A stretch of 64,000 bases of DNA from Luidia sarsii (GCA_949987565.1 OX465115.1:13509953-13573952); one strand, 5' to 3'. Shown: positions 1-11,310, numbered from the stretch's first letter. Notes: generated from the sequence alone by a model not told the origin. Made by a program: numbers and translations.

Positions 1-601
1 TTAAAGCCCTATAGTCAACATTGATAAGATCGAAAAAACATGTTTACAGATTTGCATGAACCTTATACAGTTTGAAGATGGTTACAGTAGAAACCTCGCA
101 CTGAAACATTTCTGCCTAAAATGTTGTATTTTGGGAGATACTGCAGGATACGCAGTATTTTAAGAATATTTTGATAATTCCCAAAGCGCTACGACCTTAG
201 ATTCGTTATTATTTCTTGAACCGTTTTTGGTTTCGCTCTCAAAAACCGAGTCTGTGGCCAAATAGGTCTACCTGTACATGGTCTATACCCTTGGTGTGCG
301 CCACTTCTATCTAGCCAATCATATCATATCATTAATAATGATAATTATGAGTGCACGATTGTACAGTCGATTCCTTCCAATTCACGTTTCAATCTACTTT
401 GATTGACACAAGAGCAGAGCAAAGCAAAAAGAACGGTCCGACATTGAAGATTCGTCATGTCGCTATGCAAATCTGTTCACCGTTAATAACTCATTCATGT
501 CGTTTCGTCTTACCATTATGTGTTTTCATCATTATTTTCGTAATGTCGTTTTGTCTCGACCCGTTAATTTTTTGGGGGGTTCGTCATTTCCTTACGTCAT
601 T
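1..601. other. non-coding stretch, nothing recognised
   Basis: No open frame here resembles a known family and no repeat structure was seen. The sequence is AT-rich and directly precedes the first MITE copy. Confidence 0.5.
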
Positions 602-854
602 TGTGACCAGGCACAACGACATGAGGAATATCACACCAAAACACGTTTTGAGTAAACAACGCTTGAAGTTAAAGTATCTTCACAATTCGATTACAAATCA
701 ATTTTTTTATTTTTTTATTTTCGGACATTTTAAGTATTAGAGGATATTATATTTCGATATCATTTGAAAGCTAATGGTATACTCTTTTACATCATTAGAA
801 AACCTCAAAATCTCAAAAGTGGGGTCATTCCTCATTATGCTGTGCCGGGTCACA
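602..854. mobile_element. TIR MITE, TGTGACC family, copy 1
   Basis: This 253 bp element has imperfect terminal inverted repeats. It starts TGTGACCAGGCACAACGAC and ends GCTGTGCCGGGTCACA. It has no coding capacity. Related full or partial copies occur at 1353, 12318, 14773, 16168, 16344, 16597 and 19619, sharing the interior segments around GATATTATAT and GAAAGCTAATGGTATAC. Size, TIRs and lack of an ORF fit a non-autonomous DNA transposon. The superfamily is inferred from TA-like target duplications seen best at 16344; Tc1/mariner-like is possible but unproven. Confidence 0.75.
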
Positions 855-1098
855 TTTTATCTCAGGCCCTTATGCAGGTCTGCATGACCTCGTGTCGCCA
901 GTTTGTCTCTCCGATACTATCATTCGCCATTTCCTTGCTCGTTTTATTTATACCTTGCTCTGTTGTTTTATCAACCCATCTCCCAATTAGCCACCCTTCA
1001 GTTCTGTATAAAATTGCCATTCCGTTATGTAGCGCACAGCGCGGTTCTGTGTGTACGAAGCCGTGCAGCAGCAGTGCAAAAGCAAAACAATCTAAATT

Positions 1099-1175
1099 TT
1101 ATTCTTTAAAATGGCAAAGAAAACTTTGAATGGACCGATACTTGTACCCGAGACCTCTAGTTTTGCCTATACCAG
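1099..1175 (-). repeat. decayed tRNA-derived SINE fragment
   Basis: The words GGCAAAGAAAACTTTGA and CCCGAGACCTCTAGTTTTG match the layout of the better preserved SINE heads at 14507 and 27187 on the minus strand. The A box is lost. Assignment rests only on this resemblance. Confidence 0.35.
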
Positions 1176-1352
1176 CTCTCTTTATTTTGGTTTCCGATTC
1201 AGTTATGAATCCATTATGGACATAAAATAACACCTCGAATATAACCAAAACGCATAACCAAAACAATGACTCAATCACGATTTCATACATCTCTAGTTAC
1301 AACTAACAGGGCAACAATATTAACCTTTTAGGCCTAATAGTGAAAGTCCATA

Positions 1353-1602
1353 TGTGACCCGGCACAGCATAATGAGGAATAACCCCACTTTTGAGATGTT
1401 TAGCTTTTCTAATGATGTGAAAGAGTATACAATAGCTTTCAAATAATATCAAAATATAATATCCTCTAATACTTTAAATTTCCGAAACTACCCCCCAAAA
1501 AATTGATTTGTAATCGAATTGTGAAGATACTTTAACTTCAGGCGTTGTTTACTCAAAAAGTGTTTTGGTGGGATATTCCTCATGTCGTTGTGCCGGGTCA
1601 CA
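1353..1602. mobile_element. TIR MITE, TGTGACC family, copy 2
   Basis: This copy is inverted relative to the one at 602. It begins TGTGACCCGGCACAGCATAA and ends CGTTGTGCCGGGTCACA. It is flanked by TA on the left (CCATA) and TATA on the right, consistent with a TA target-site duplication. Confidence 0.8.
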
Positions 1603-1658
1603 TATACGTGTCAAGTTTATGAAAACAGCGCCCTTCATTGTTTCAAAACAAAATCAAT

Positions 1659-1846
1659 ATAGGCCGTTTTCGAAATGAAGGCTTAGGCCCCGAATTTGAA
1701 GGTTTGTTGGCTTGATAGGTACAGTGTATTAACCATGAAACCGGGGCCAAACGCTTGATTTTAGATGCCTGTGACATTATAACGAGTAAGATAAATATGA
1801 CCGAAGCCTAAGCCCGAGCCTAAGCCTTTATTTCGAAAACGGCCAT
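1659..1846. mobile_element. TIR element with GGCCGTTTTCGAAAT ends
   Basis: The left end reads AGGCCGTTTTCGAAATGAAG and the right end reads TTTATTTCGAAAACGGCCAT, giving imperfect inverted repeats of about 28 bp over a 188 bp element. Outer TA dinucleotides on both sides could be a target duplication. There is no coding capacity. It is a MITE unrelated in sequence to the TGTGACC family. Confidence 0.7.
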
Positions 1847-2089
1847 AGTTTCTACAAGCAACTGTCATTGTCAAGTCATGGGCACAATGAAGTCAGCTCT
1901 GAATAAAGACTACACACGTATAACTTCGCAGGAACCTGCCTGTGAGATCCGCTCATACAGCTATGTGCTCAATGGATCCGGCTACGTCTGTCCTGTTATC
2001 ACACCTCAACCACGGACGTTTGGTGTTTTTTTTTTATCGCCGTGGCTATTGTTACGGCAGCCGTAACGCAACTTCCATTTTCTATAGTT

Positions 2090-2670
2090 ACGGCACTGCA
2101 ACTGCGCAAGCGCGAGGACATACCAGATCGAACGTGTACACTGACTACTTTGGAAGCGCGATGTTAGCTGGCGACGCTGCCGTCGTGCTTGATCTTGATT
2201 TGTTGCATTTGCATGATACATTCATCATTATTTGTTGCCACTGTTTGATTAAAGAAAATTACAACTTTGATTTATAGGTACAATAGTTTTATAATTTGTA
2301 TAGTGGTCTTTTAAACCTCCCTAAAATCGAATGACTTCTCGTATTTTCTGTCGTCACATGCACGCACGCGAAGTCGACATCGTAGTACAGTGCATCGCTG
2401 ACGACTTTGTTAGGGACCCGTTTTTTTGCCGATCTCACCGTGCGAGAGAATCTTCTATAAATGATTGACTAAAAGACACCTTTTTGCATTCCGATAATGT
2501 TAGGGATATTGCTTCAAGACAAGCAAATTATGTGCCTAAAGCCAGAGAATTTGCCATGTTTCTGATGGTACTGAGCTTGAGGCGGCGCTGCCTGTGCATG
2601 TGGGGTTTATACCCCATGCAACAAAATCTGACATGTCCTCGCGCTTGCGCAGTTGCAGTGCCGGTTTTTT
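2090..2670. repeat. inverted repeat pair, possible decayed TIR element
   Basis: The arm near 2092-2125 contains GCACTGCAACTGCGCAAGCG followed by CGAGGACA. Its reverse complement, TGTCCTCGCGCTTGCGCAGT, lies near 2634-2668. The arms are about 35 bp with about 500 bp between them. No transposase fragment is visible between them. It could be one element with long TIRs or two opposite insertions of one repeat. Confidence 0.45.
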
Positions 2671-2879
2671 TATAGGCCCTATAACATCCGTGGTATCGAA
2701 CCATAATCGACCGTCGCGCATGCGCGTTGAAGATACCCATGTGTGCACGTGTCAGAGAGCTCCGTGGTATATACATGCACAATTAAAATGATACTGAGCT
2801 TCATTATAATCGTTGGATCCGTATATCATGGCGCTAAGTCAAACAAGATAGCTAGAAAGTTTACATAGACATATCAAAG

Positions 2880-3200
2880 AGAAACAGGATATAAGCAGGT
2901 TCTCATGTGCATTTAAAAGGACGAAATGGTGTCCAGTGGGTATACAGTGTTTCAAACGTTCGCGACAGCAACAGTGAAGGCTTTGTCTGTGAAGGTGTTG
3001 CTGTAGTTCTCGGAACTGATAGTAGGTGACGAATGAGGTTTTCAATGTGCTGAGGGAGTGTTGTGTGGTGGAGACATTTGAAGATAAGGAGAGCAATTTT
3101 AACGTCAATCATACGTATTATGTCTGCATAATATCTCGTACTGGGGCTCTGCGTGCGTGACTGTTGTTCAGCTTCTCTTTCCAGATACGTGAGTATCACT
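2880..3200 (-). pseudogene. probable LINE reverse-transcriptase 3' tail remnant
   Basis: The minus-strand frame ending near 3199 contains VKIALLIFKCLHHTTLPQHI. This fits the conserved segment just after the reverse transcriptase of many animal non-LTR retrotransposons (pattern xKIALLxxKCLHxxxPxYL). A second minus-strand frame over 2839-3108 appears to continue the tail after a frameshift. No endonuclease or RT core is present, so this is a 5'-truncated dead copy. It was recognised by motif memory only. Confidence 0.45.
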
Positions 3201-3853
3201 TTGATTCTGAAACCTAAATAAAATGGGTATTGACATTTTGAATGCCATCGATTATTTTAAAGGGATAGCACAGTATTGGTCGAGGTCAAAGAATAGCATG
3301 TATACGTTGTCTGATCCAACATATGCTTGAAATAGCACACCTGTGAAAATTCCAGCTCGATCCGCCAACCGAGTCTCGAGAATGATATGAAAAACCACTT
3401 CATTTGTATCGCGAAAATGCACCATTCAACGAATTGTTCGGAAATATCGTTTAGATCTAGGGGTGAGACGTAAACCATTTCTTTACTCTTTTCCCCCAAA
3501 TTACGGCATTTTAGGCAGAAATGTGTCTACTATAACCATCTTCAATCTGCATAGGCCCTACCCTCATGTAAATCTGTGAACATTTCTGTTTTGAGATCTT
3601 ACCAATGTTGTGTAGGGGCTTTAAATGGGAATGAGTGTTTCAATCCAAAACTATAGACAGTAAACATGGATCATGAGTCTCAGCTAACAACACCTACGAA
3701 ATTCTGCAATTTTGAGAGGTAAAATAGCCCACAGAGCTAGAGGGCCTTCAATTTCAAGTTGCTGTTTCTCATACACGTATACCTAGGGCCTACAGTCGCA
3801 CGACGATTATTTCCAGCATAAGCCCTACTTAATTTTGGTCGCTATATATATGC

Positions 3854-4054
3854 TGCGTTTCCACTGGACTTATTTTGGTCAAAGTAAACGGTTTTTCTTC
3901 CCATTTTAAGTCCAGTGGAAACGGCGCAGTCAACTTTCCTCTCCGCCTACTTAACTTTAACCGAGCCGAATGGTTGCTTTTACCGGCCAAACTCTACCCA
4001 GTAAAAGTGACTATAGGGGAGTTTAACCGAGCTGAGTAGTCCAGTGGAAACGCA
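3854..4054. mobile_element. TIR element with TGCGTTTCCACTGGACT ends
   Basis: The left end TGCGTTTCCACTGGACT and right end AGTCCAGTGGAAACGCA are perfect 17 bp inverted repeats about 200 bp apart. A further internal copy of GTCCAGTGGAAACG lies near 3911. There is no coding capacity, so it is a MITE. Confidence 0.75.
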
Positions 4055-4299
4055 CCACTCGGTGAAACGATTCGGTACAAATGGTCTGCAGCACTGACCA
4101 TAATCATCCTACATAGCTTATCGTATAATTTTCGGATACTTCGGTGCATCTCTTCGTCCCAAATCTGCAGTATTATTATAGCAAGCCACAAGTTTCTTTG
4201 TGGCCCCATTTGCGTGTCTTTCCCCCCCCCACTCTTCAATAATTATCATAATGCAATGGTTGAACGTGAAGTAAGCGTTCTTTTCCTCTTCCTGAAGTT

Positions 4300-4475
4300 G
4301 TTTTTATTTCGCATATTTGTCCAGGACTGTGACGAGAATTGTCGAGCTTTGAAACTCCTCACCGACTAAAATGACCTGCAATACATCAATCTGATGTTAG
4401 TTAGTTTGCCTTTGAGAAAGGCCCTGCTAGGATCGAAACGTCAGGCCCTCTAACTTTAGAGCTTTGAAAAGAAGG
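4300..4475. repeat. interspersed repeat with GATCGAAACGTCAGGCC core
   Basis: The segment contains CCTGCTAGGATCGAAACGTC at about 4424-4442 and GACTAAAATGACCTGCAATA upstream. Related copies lie near 13380-13810, 11258, 20773 and 22889, and inside five lectin-unit flanks. It ends a few bases before the proposed start codon of sialyltransferase copy 1. The equivalent repeat precedes copy 2, so it was probably duplicated with the genes. Confidence 0.55.
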
Positions 4476-4480
4476 AAGAC

Positions 4481-4899
4481 ATGTCGAAAGTGACGTCTGT
4501 CGGTCGGTCTATCGGTTGGTCAGTCGGTCGGTCTGTCGATCGCTCTGTCCATTGCTCAGCCAGCCACCAGCCGGACAGTGACCCCTACACCCAGCCGCGT
4601 CGCTCGTTGAATGCGAGTTTTTTTCGGAAGCTTTGGCGGCGGTATCTGGTGTTCCCAAGGCCGACCTCCAGTAGATGTGGACGGGGCAAGACACTCGCCT
4701 GGCTCTCGCTCCTTCTCTCGGCCGCCGTCCTCGCCGTCATTCTGCCGGGCAGAGCTGGCTTGGGAACGCGAGGGTACGAGGGGGCGAGAGTGGGCCCGAA
4801 GTCTTCCTCGTCATCATCAGAGGAGGAGACATCGCGGACCGTCGTCCACGGCAACACATCCCGTCACAGGCTGACGACAGAGCCGGACACTGATCCAAG
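4481..4899 (+). CDS. sialyltransferase 1, exon 1 (tail, signal anchor, stem)
   Basis: It encodes residues 1-139 plus two bases of codon 140. The N-terminal tail comes from GGTCGGTC-like simple sequence ([15 protein letters not shown]). A hydrophobic segment [18 protein letters not shown] follows the basic RRY...RCGRGK region, giving type II topology. The donor is AAG/GTAAGA at 4900. Confidence 0.75.
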
Positions 4900-7800
4900 G
4901 TAAGATGAGGAAAATGATCGAATTTGAAAGCGTACCTAATATTCGACCTATAGACAATTCACGTACAACTTCACATCACATTAATGAACAAATGAACACT
5001 TTACTGGCTCCTATACATGTTGACATGGACTGAACACGTCAATTATGTCTTTTTTACACTTACAGACCTTTCAAAGCCGAAGTGATGGCATCTCCTTTTA
5101 ACGCAATAACGATTGTACCCAAGCCATTTGACGAATTCAAGAAACCGAATGTCTCCTATTCAAATGCTACCAAAACACTAACCATCTCTGACCACCTCAG
5201 GTAAGATTTCAAACTGATATTATCTTGAGACAAACAAAGGAAAGCAAAGAAAATTGCTTTGGATTTGTTTTTGTTAAAGGGCAAAGAAAAATTCGGGATC
5301 CTTGGCTCAACGCTGGCATACGTTTGACTTGACTTTATTCGAATATCAAATGATCAAAGCAGTTTCAAAAAGTTACATGACATATCAAAAAAAATAAAAT
5401 AGTCTATCAAAGCAAAGATATTGATATTCGGGGAGCCCGTAAGAAGCAAGGCTTGTCTGGTACTGGCTCCCTGGAGAGATAGATGAAGTTAATATAATAA
5501 CATAAACGGTAAAGCAACAAGCAGAAAAGCTTGACGTTTGAGTTGAAAAATGACATGAAAATGAAATAATCATCAGATGATAATATTATATTAATTAAGT
5601 CTCTGTAGATAGGAACCAATTATTTGTAGCAGTAATTTACTTGGAACCAAACAATTCAATAAAAGGTTTTAATAAACAGCATATAGATTTACTTATCAGG
5701 TACATTAAGCGTGTTTTCAATAAGAGAGAGAAATTGAGTATCAAAAAGAAAGAAAGTTGTAAGCAGAGGCCTCGGGTTTAATTCCCGGTCCGGTCAATTG
5801 TATTCCTCTAAGTTGTTCAAATTGATATTACTCCAATCAGGTGAGACCGTATACTCATAGACGAAGTACCATACGGTCATCCGTTTGACAAAAAGATCAT
5901 TATTTTTGAGTTGAAGTCAGATTGGGAGAAGGGACGGCCAAGGGCTCTGAAGAGCCAGATGAAATTGGACATTACCAATTGCAAGAGGGTTTAGAGTGAG
6001 AGTAAATCATTGAGGAATGAAATGGTAAAACCATGCATTTTGTTTCCTTCAAATCAGATATATCAATTACCATTGCGGTTTTTCGACATAATCGATGAAA
6101 TCGATATAATCGATACAATCGATATAATCGATACAATCGATATAATCGATATAATCGATATAATCGATATAATCAATATAATCAAAATAAACACGACTCT
6201 CTTCCTTGAGGGTTTGCAAAAACATGGTGAATATTAAAAAAAAATCAGGAATGTGTTAGGGAGAATAAATGAATGATAATCTTGTCTTCGCCATTCTAAC
6301 GACCGTACTCTTTTCAGACGTTTTACGACGCAATACAAACCCCACTACCCCAATGGAAAAGACAAGTTTTTCGCCCAAATACGACGGATTATGAAGACGA
6401 CGTGGAGACACAACGTGACCAACGCTCTTCAGTTCAGGTGAGGGGCTCGATTTCCTTTAACAAAGAAAAGCGAGGGAAACTCGACGGGTCGACGGAAGAT
6501 TTCGACGGAAGATCTTAACAACAACGCTGATGTACAAAAGAGGGCTTCTTTATCGCCAATAAGCTCAGGCATAAACAAGACAATGCCTCCGTGTCACCTC
6601 CACCACTCACATTGCTCGTTAACCTGACGAATTGTTTTGGGTAGCTTTTTAAGCGGTTTTCAAGACCAAACTCTTATCATCACGGGCCTCAGGAAACCCC
6701 TGAAATGTTCCTAACAATCAAATGGCTTTTATCACTCATTCCTGGGGTGTATTTGTGAGTGTTAATTTTTTTTCTCTCTGCTATTCATCTCTGTCTGGTA
6801 TGATGTTCTGCTGACTATCCAGACGCGACGTACATGCAGCAGTGGGAGAGGCGGGGACTGCAAAAAGCATGTACCTCACCCAGATGAACACGCCTCGACA
6901 AGCACGCATAAAATTCTATCTGGCCGGCAGGCCATTGGTCCTACCAGACTCCTTCCGGAAAACGCTACCCAATGTTAGTCAACTTATAAACTCATCTATA
7001 CAGTCTTAGTCTAATAGAATAATATTATTAGTTATGATATCGTCAGTTATAGACAAACATTTCCTTGGTCAATACCGACAACTGACGTGTTCAACTATAG
7101 TTACCGGTATCTAATGTTGTGTTCCGGGATCAGAAAGGCTTTACTCTTCAGACTTTCACACTTTTCACATTGGACTAAGTATAGTGGCAACGATATACAG
7201 CATTCTTTTCTTTATTTACATTTAACGCAGCATCTAGCAATTGTACTCTAACTCTCTCTTCTACTCCTGTCCTAGCAAGAGCGGTGCTCACATTTATATA
7301 ACTAGTCTAAGGAGTTGGGGTGTGGTCTAAAAGAAGTAGGTGACCTATAATTATAATACAATACTTAAATGATGGAGGATAGAGGGCTTGGTCAACAGGT
7401 TTCAATGCAGGAGGTCTGGTCAGAAGGTTTCTAGGAAAGCGGTCAGTGGTCAGTGGAATGGGTCTTTATTGAGTCATGTGTAGTAGTGGGCTGAAGTGGG
7501 CTGAAGGTTACTAGGTAAGGGGGTCAAGATAGATAGGCGTGACTAATACACAACACTAATTGTCTTTTTTTTTGCAGGACTCTGTATTTCAGGGGCAAAC
7601 GTTCAACACGTGTAGCATCGTGGGTTCCAGTGGGATCCTCAGGCAATCCAAGTGTGGCAAGGCAATCGACAGTGCTGATTTTGTCGTCAGGTCAGAGGTC
7701 ATATTTGCTGAACCACTTAAGGCCCCCCCCGTCCTTATTGAATGAGAAATAAAACAGACAATTTCCTCGCTCTATGTATAATTTATTAACTGGACGCAAG

Positions 7801-10499
7801 GTTCCATTGATTAATCAACCGGATATGAATTACGTACGTTCTATTCACTAAGACTTTGGACTTTCCTTTTGTTAATCATTATCCCGGATCCGATGAAAGC
7901 CGGCTTTTTCATAAAATGAAAAAAAATGTTCCTATAGATTCAAACTAATATTTTATTATTATGATCTTTCAAAATGTTTCTCTCATCTGTTGTCCTATCC
8001 TGTCCTGTCCTCTCGCCTCCATCTCCTCTCCTCTTTTATTCTCCGTTTGTCAGCTAAAAGCCACAATCGTGAAACTTAAAGGTTTCTGTTTGTCTTCTCA
8101 AATTCAACTTTTTTCCTGTTCACAATGTTATGTCACAGTTATTTTTTTGGTTCATTGAAGAAAAGAAAAACAAAAGTTCGCGGCCAAACGGCAGAATTGT
8201 TTTTGAATTTACAATAAAGATACACTAGGGAAAATAACTATTTTATTGGTGCCAAAGAAAATGTAAAGACATGGAACTTACAAAATACAAACTGGAAAAT
8301 CAATTCTTATTAAGCACATTTGTAATAATTATAAGGTATAAAACTACTTTTAAAACGATCAGTGCGACACCTTGGAATGGAAAAATTATCAGTATTTCTT
8401 AGTACGTTATTCCTATGATGTGGTAGCCATAGACGATATTGCACAGAGTTGATCAGTCAGTTGCCAAATTAATTACGCATGCTGCATTCCGATGATAGCC
8501 TAATTTTTCTAGAAATAGATTATCAGTGATCCTATAGAATCACACTGGAATTTACATATTCTATGATTTTTTTCCCTGTCCTATCCTGTCCTCTCCCCTA
8601 CTCTTTCCTTTCTCTCCCCTCCTCTCTTCTTTTCCTCAGATCAGATAAACGTTCCAATCGTGAAACTTAAAGGTTTCTATTTGTCTCCTCAGATTCAACC
8701 TTGCTCCGGTTAAAGATTTCGAAATAGATGTTGGCTCAAAAACAAATTTCACCACCATCAATCCGTCTTTCATCCACAAAAAGTGAGTTTTTGAGTAATC
8801 AAAAAGTCCTGCTTTCTCAATGCACTCTAGTATCTTCAAGGCTTTTCCTTTTGTGTTCACTAACCTCCACTTCTCCCTGTGATTCTTTGTTTTCTTTCCC
8901 TTTGATCTTCTCCCTTTCTCCCTGTGCTTAAAAAAGGCGATAACAAACTTATGGTTTCTTCAAACTTTGTATCATCCTCCAAAGCATGGATCCTCTCACC
9001 AATCCAAATAATACGAAGGTGATTGAAGAGATTTTGCGCCAGTTCCAAGATGGATACCTCTTCCTTCCGACGTTTGGTGTGGCTGGAAGGAGGAGAGTGC
9101 TTGAGAGAACGGGGAAAATAGCCGCTGGATCGCGTCTGATGAAACCAGTACACGGGAACCCGAACCATTTCAGAATTGTTTCGAAGCTATGGAAAACCCA
9201 ACTGAAGAAACGGTATCCGACGACAGGTAGGAATTCATCAACATGGCTGGCTAGTTGGCTGACTGGCTGGCTGGATGACTGCCTTGATTTCTGGTTGGTT
9301 GGCTGGCTGGCTGGATGGCTGGTTGGTTGATTGGCTGGCTGGCTGGATGGCTGGCTGGTTGGTTGGTTGGCTGGCTGGTTGGTTGATTGGCTGGTTGGCT
9401 GGCTGGCTGGCTGGCTGGTTGGTTGATTGGCTGGCTGGTTGGCTGGCTAGTTGGCTGGATGACTAGATGGCTGGATGGCTGGATGGCTTGGTGGCTGGAT
9501 GGCTGGTTGGCTGGTTGGCTGGATGGCTGGATGGCTGGATGACTTGCTGGCTTGCTGGCTGGATGGCTGGATGGCTGGATGGCAGGATGGCCGGATGGCT
9601 GTATGTCTGGATGTCTGGATGTCTGGATGGCTGTATGGCTGGATGGCTGGATGGCTGGATGGCTGGATGGCTGGATGGCTGGATGGCTGGATGGCTGTAT
9701 GGCTGGATGGCTGGATGGCTGTATGGCTGGATGGCTGGATGGCTGGATGGCTGGATGGCTGGATGGCTGGATGGCTGGATGGCTGGATGGCTGGATGGCT
9801 GGATGGCTGGATGGCTGGATGTCTGGATGTCTGGATGGCTGGATGGCTGGATGGCTGGATGGCTGGATGGCTGGATGGCTGGATGGCTGTATGGCTGGAT
9901 GGCTAGATGGCTGGATGGCTGGATGGCTTGGTGGCTTGCTTAAGTTGCCTGCTTGCTGACTGACTGACTGACTGACTGACTGACTGGCTGACTGGCTGGC
10001 TGGCAAGTTTGCTTGCTCAGTGGCAGGTATGGATGCTTGCTTGCAGGTTTGTTTGCTCACTTCCTGACCGAACAACCCACTTTATATCGACTGACTACGG
10101 AAGTTATGGCTGGGTGACTGGCCGAGTGCCTATTGAGTGACTGATTGACTAAATCAGTTAAGCAATTAATCGAGACAGTAATTGACTTATTGGTGACCGA
10201 GTGACCGAGTGGCTTGCTCGCTGGCCGGCCGATCGATCAAAATTAAGCTAATCCAAATTCTTCTTCCCTTTGCATCAGGGTTGTATGTCGTCTCTTCTCT
10301 GCTCGATACCTGCAATCAGATGACGCTGTACGGCTTCTGGCCATTCACGACGTTATCCACAGGCAAGGGAGAGGTTCCCTACCACTACCATGACAATGTC
10401 ACGGCCAAACATTCAGCGCACGATTTCAGCTCGGAGTTCAAAATCTTGCTTCTTCTGCATGAGCGTGGCATCATAAAGCTGCAGTTACACTCTTGTTGA
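4481..10499 (+). CDS. ST8Sia-like sialyltransferase, copy 1 (8 exons, 496 aa)
   Basis: Proposed join: 4481-4899, 5066-5200, 6318-6437, 6823-6973, 7578-7690, 8693-8782, 8985-9226, 10279-10499. All introns are GT-AG, phases match, and the total is 497 codons with stop. Family GT29 transfers sialic acid from CMP-sialic acid onto Golgi glycans. Visible features: basic cytoplasmic tail; signal anchor at about residues 71-89; Ser-rich stem; sialylmotif L from C287 ([20 protein letters not shown]) through DVGSKTNF; motif [21 protein letters not shown] near 424-443; motif III YHYHDN 458-463; motif VS H471 to E476. Cysteines 287, 301, 435 and the C-terminal 496 match the two disulfides known in ST8Sia enzymes, so the alpha-2,8 group is favoured over ST3 or ST6. 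Motif L has VGSSG where VGNSG is usual. The start codon is the first Met before the anchor and is the least certain part. Confidence 0.85.
5066..5200 (+). CDS. sialyltransferase 1, exon 2 (stem region)
   Basis: The acceptor is TTTTTTACACTTACAG and the donor CAG/GTAAGA. The 135 nt exon is phase 2 at both ends and open throughout. It encodes the stem with an N-glycosylation site NVS and the sequence SNATKT, a second site. Confidence 0.75.
5201..6317 (+). other. intron 2 of sialyltransferase 1
   Basis: No gene was seen inside. It holds a SINE B-box remnant near 5770-5805 (GGGTTTAATTCCCGGTCC) and a short ATCGATATA tandem repeat near 6085-6180. Confidence 0.6.
6085..6183. repeat. ATCGATATA-type minisatellite
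   Basis: About ten copies of a 9 bp unit (ATCGATATA or ATCGATACA) lie in intron 2 of sialyltransferase 1. In one frame they read as an IDI-type peptide repeat, which is an artefact. Confidence 0.85.
6318..6437 (+). CDS. sialyltransferase 1, exon 3
   Basis: The acceptor is CTCTTTTCAG and the donor CAG/GTGAGG. It is 120 nt, phase 2 at both ends. It encodes [19 protein letters not shown], carrying a glycosylation site NVT. It is strongly conserved in the second gene at 15828. Confidence 0.8.
6823..6973 (+). CDS. sialyltransferase 1, exon 4
   Basis: The acceptor is CTGACTATCCAG and the donor AAT/GTTAGT, a weaker but conserved donor also used in copy 2. It encodes the segment ending in [11 protein letters not shown]. 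This joins in phase 0 to [12 protein letters not shown] of the next exon, as expected just before sialylmotif L. Confidence 0.75.
6974..7577 (+). other. intron 4 of sialyltransferase 1
   Basis: No gene or repeat was recognised. The first roughly 120 bp are nearly identical to intron 4 of the second gene, which is much shorter. Confidence 0.5.
7578..7690 (+). CDS. sialyltransferase 1, exon 5 (sialylmotif L, first part)
   Basis: The acceptor is CTTTTTTTTTGCAG and the donor CAG/GTCAGA. It encodes [20 protein letters not shown] then DSADFVV. The first Cys and the Cys of KCGK correspond to the two disulfide partners in the L region of ST8Sia enzymes. Confidence 0.85.
7691..8692 (+). other. intron 5 of sialyltransferase 1
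   Basis: No gene was recognised. It contains pyrimidine-rich stretches (CCTGTCCTATCC-like) near 7990-8030 and 8575-8635. The second stretch leads into the exon 6 acceptor, and a similar tract precedes exon 6 of copy 2. Confidence 0.5.
8693..8782 (+). CDS. sialyltransferase 1, exon 6 (sialylmotif L, second part)
   Basis: The acceptor is TTTGTCTCCTCAG and the donor AA/GTGAGT. The peptide [19 protein letters not shown] followed by [10 protein letters not shown] carries the NLAP, DVG-KT and INPS signatures of the ST8Sia L motif. Confidence 0.85.
8985..9226 (+). CDS. sialyltransferase 1, exon 7
   Basis: The acceptor is TATCATCCTCCAAAG. Starting here joins AA+C to give [14 protein letters not shown]. 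The alternative upstream AG at 8936-8937 hits an in-frame stop. The exon ends CCGACGACAG/GTAGGA in phase 1, inside motif S (PTTG). It includes the LFLPTFG segment between motifs L and S. Confidence 0.75.
9243..10052. repeat. GGCTGGATG / GGCTGGTTG minisatellite in last intron
   Basis: About 700 bp of tandem 8-9 bp units (mostly GGCTGGATG after 9470, GGCTGGTTG before) is followed by a run of GACT near 9957-9986. All six frames stay partly open: the plus strand reads [12 protein letters not shown] and the minus strand [12 protein letters not shown] repeats. They lie wholly in intron 7. The second gene has a related but shorter array at the same place. Confidence 0.95.
10279..10499 (+). CDS. sialyltransferase 1, exon 8 (motifs S, III, VS, stop)
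   Basis: The acceptor is CTTTGCATCAG. It encodes [20 protein letters not shown] then WPF, the YHYHDN motif III, and HDFSSE with the His and Glu of motif VS. It ends in Cys just before TGA, as is typical for ST8Sia enzymes. Confidence 0.9.
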
Positions 10500-10589
10500 G
10501 ATTGTGGTGTTCTTTTTTTTTCGCGGAGTGAGCCAGGAGATTTCGTTCGGATCAATACCAAAATGATGTAATGGAATCTGATGCAAAAT

Positions 10590-10850
10590 TTAGGTGCTTA
10601 CGTGTAGGGCCTACTGTTAATCGTAAAAACTGTTCTATGGAATTCGTTTCGGCAGTTTTATGTGCTTACGGGATATGTTAAGCGTGAAATCTATTTCATG
10701 GAATCCGTAAGCAAGGTTGTGTGCTCACGGGTACTGTTAAGGGTAAAACCTTTCTTATATCTTATAATAGAATTTGTTACGGACAATTCATGTGCTTACG
10801 GGTACTGCTAAGCGTACGTACAATTTCATGAAACCCGTAAGCAAGACATC
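10590..10850. repeat. degenerate tandem repeat, about 60-85 bp unit
   Basis: About four imperfect copies share GTGCTTACGGGTACTGTTAA and ATTTCATGGAATCCGTAAGC. A single related piece remains downstream of copy 2 near 22525-22600, so the repeat predates or accompanies the gene duplication. Confidence 0.65.
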
Positions 10851-11257
10851 AAGTGCCCTACCGCGGTAAGCGAGGATTTGGTTTCCTGCTAGCTTTGACT
10901 AACGCGTTGTCAGTCTGCGTAGAAAATGGCGACGGTACGTATAGGATTAGGCATCGCCGTCGATCAAAACGATCAACGTGGCCAAACTATTATGCGCCCT
11001 AGAATTTTGAGACCACAACAAAATGGAGGTATTTTGTTTTCCGACGCAAATGTTGCCGAGGTTCAGATTTCGGCCGCAAACAATTCTAAATTGGACGCGG
11101 TATCTGCCTAACCTAACCCCTTACCCCTTACCAAACCCTTGTCATTTGCTTTGATCTCACCCTACCAGCTACCCCCTTTGTCCTCTTCCTGTCATCCGTG
11201 TCCATGTTGCTTTCCCCTTCCTATTTGTTTTGTCCCTGTCATTCTGCCTTAAAAAAG

Positions 11258-11310
11258 GTCTTGCTAGGTTTGAAACGTTTGGGTCATTTTAGTCAGTAAG
11301 CAGTATTAAA
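11258..11310. repeat. interspersed repeat core, diverged copy
   Basis: GGTCTTGCTAGGTTTGAAACG followed by GGTCATTTTAGTCAGTAAGC matches the GATCGAAACGTC repeat family. The equivalent position downstream of sialyltransferase 2 is 22889-22955. Confidence 0.5.

Noticed and set aside
5743..5810. Complete SINE or tRNA in intron 2 of sialyltransferase 1
   Set aside because: Only the B-box half (GGGTTTAATTCCCGG) is recognisable; no A box was found, so it is listed only as a remnant.
8860..9168. Minus-strand 102-codon frame opposite sialyltransferase exon 7
   Set aside because: It is antisense to a well-supported exon and resembles no known family.
9251..10075. 274-codon minus-strand frame of PAIQPSSH repeats and several plus-strand WLDGWMAG frames
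   Set aside because: They are produced by the 9 bp minisatellite, lie in an intron and have no non-repeat coding context.
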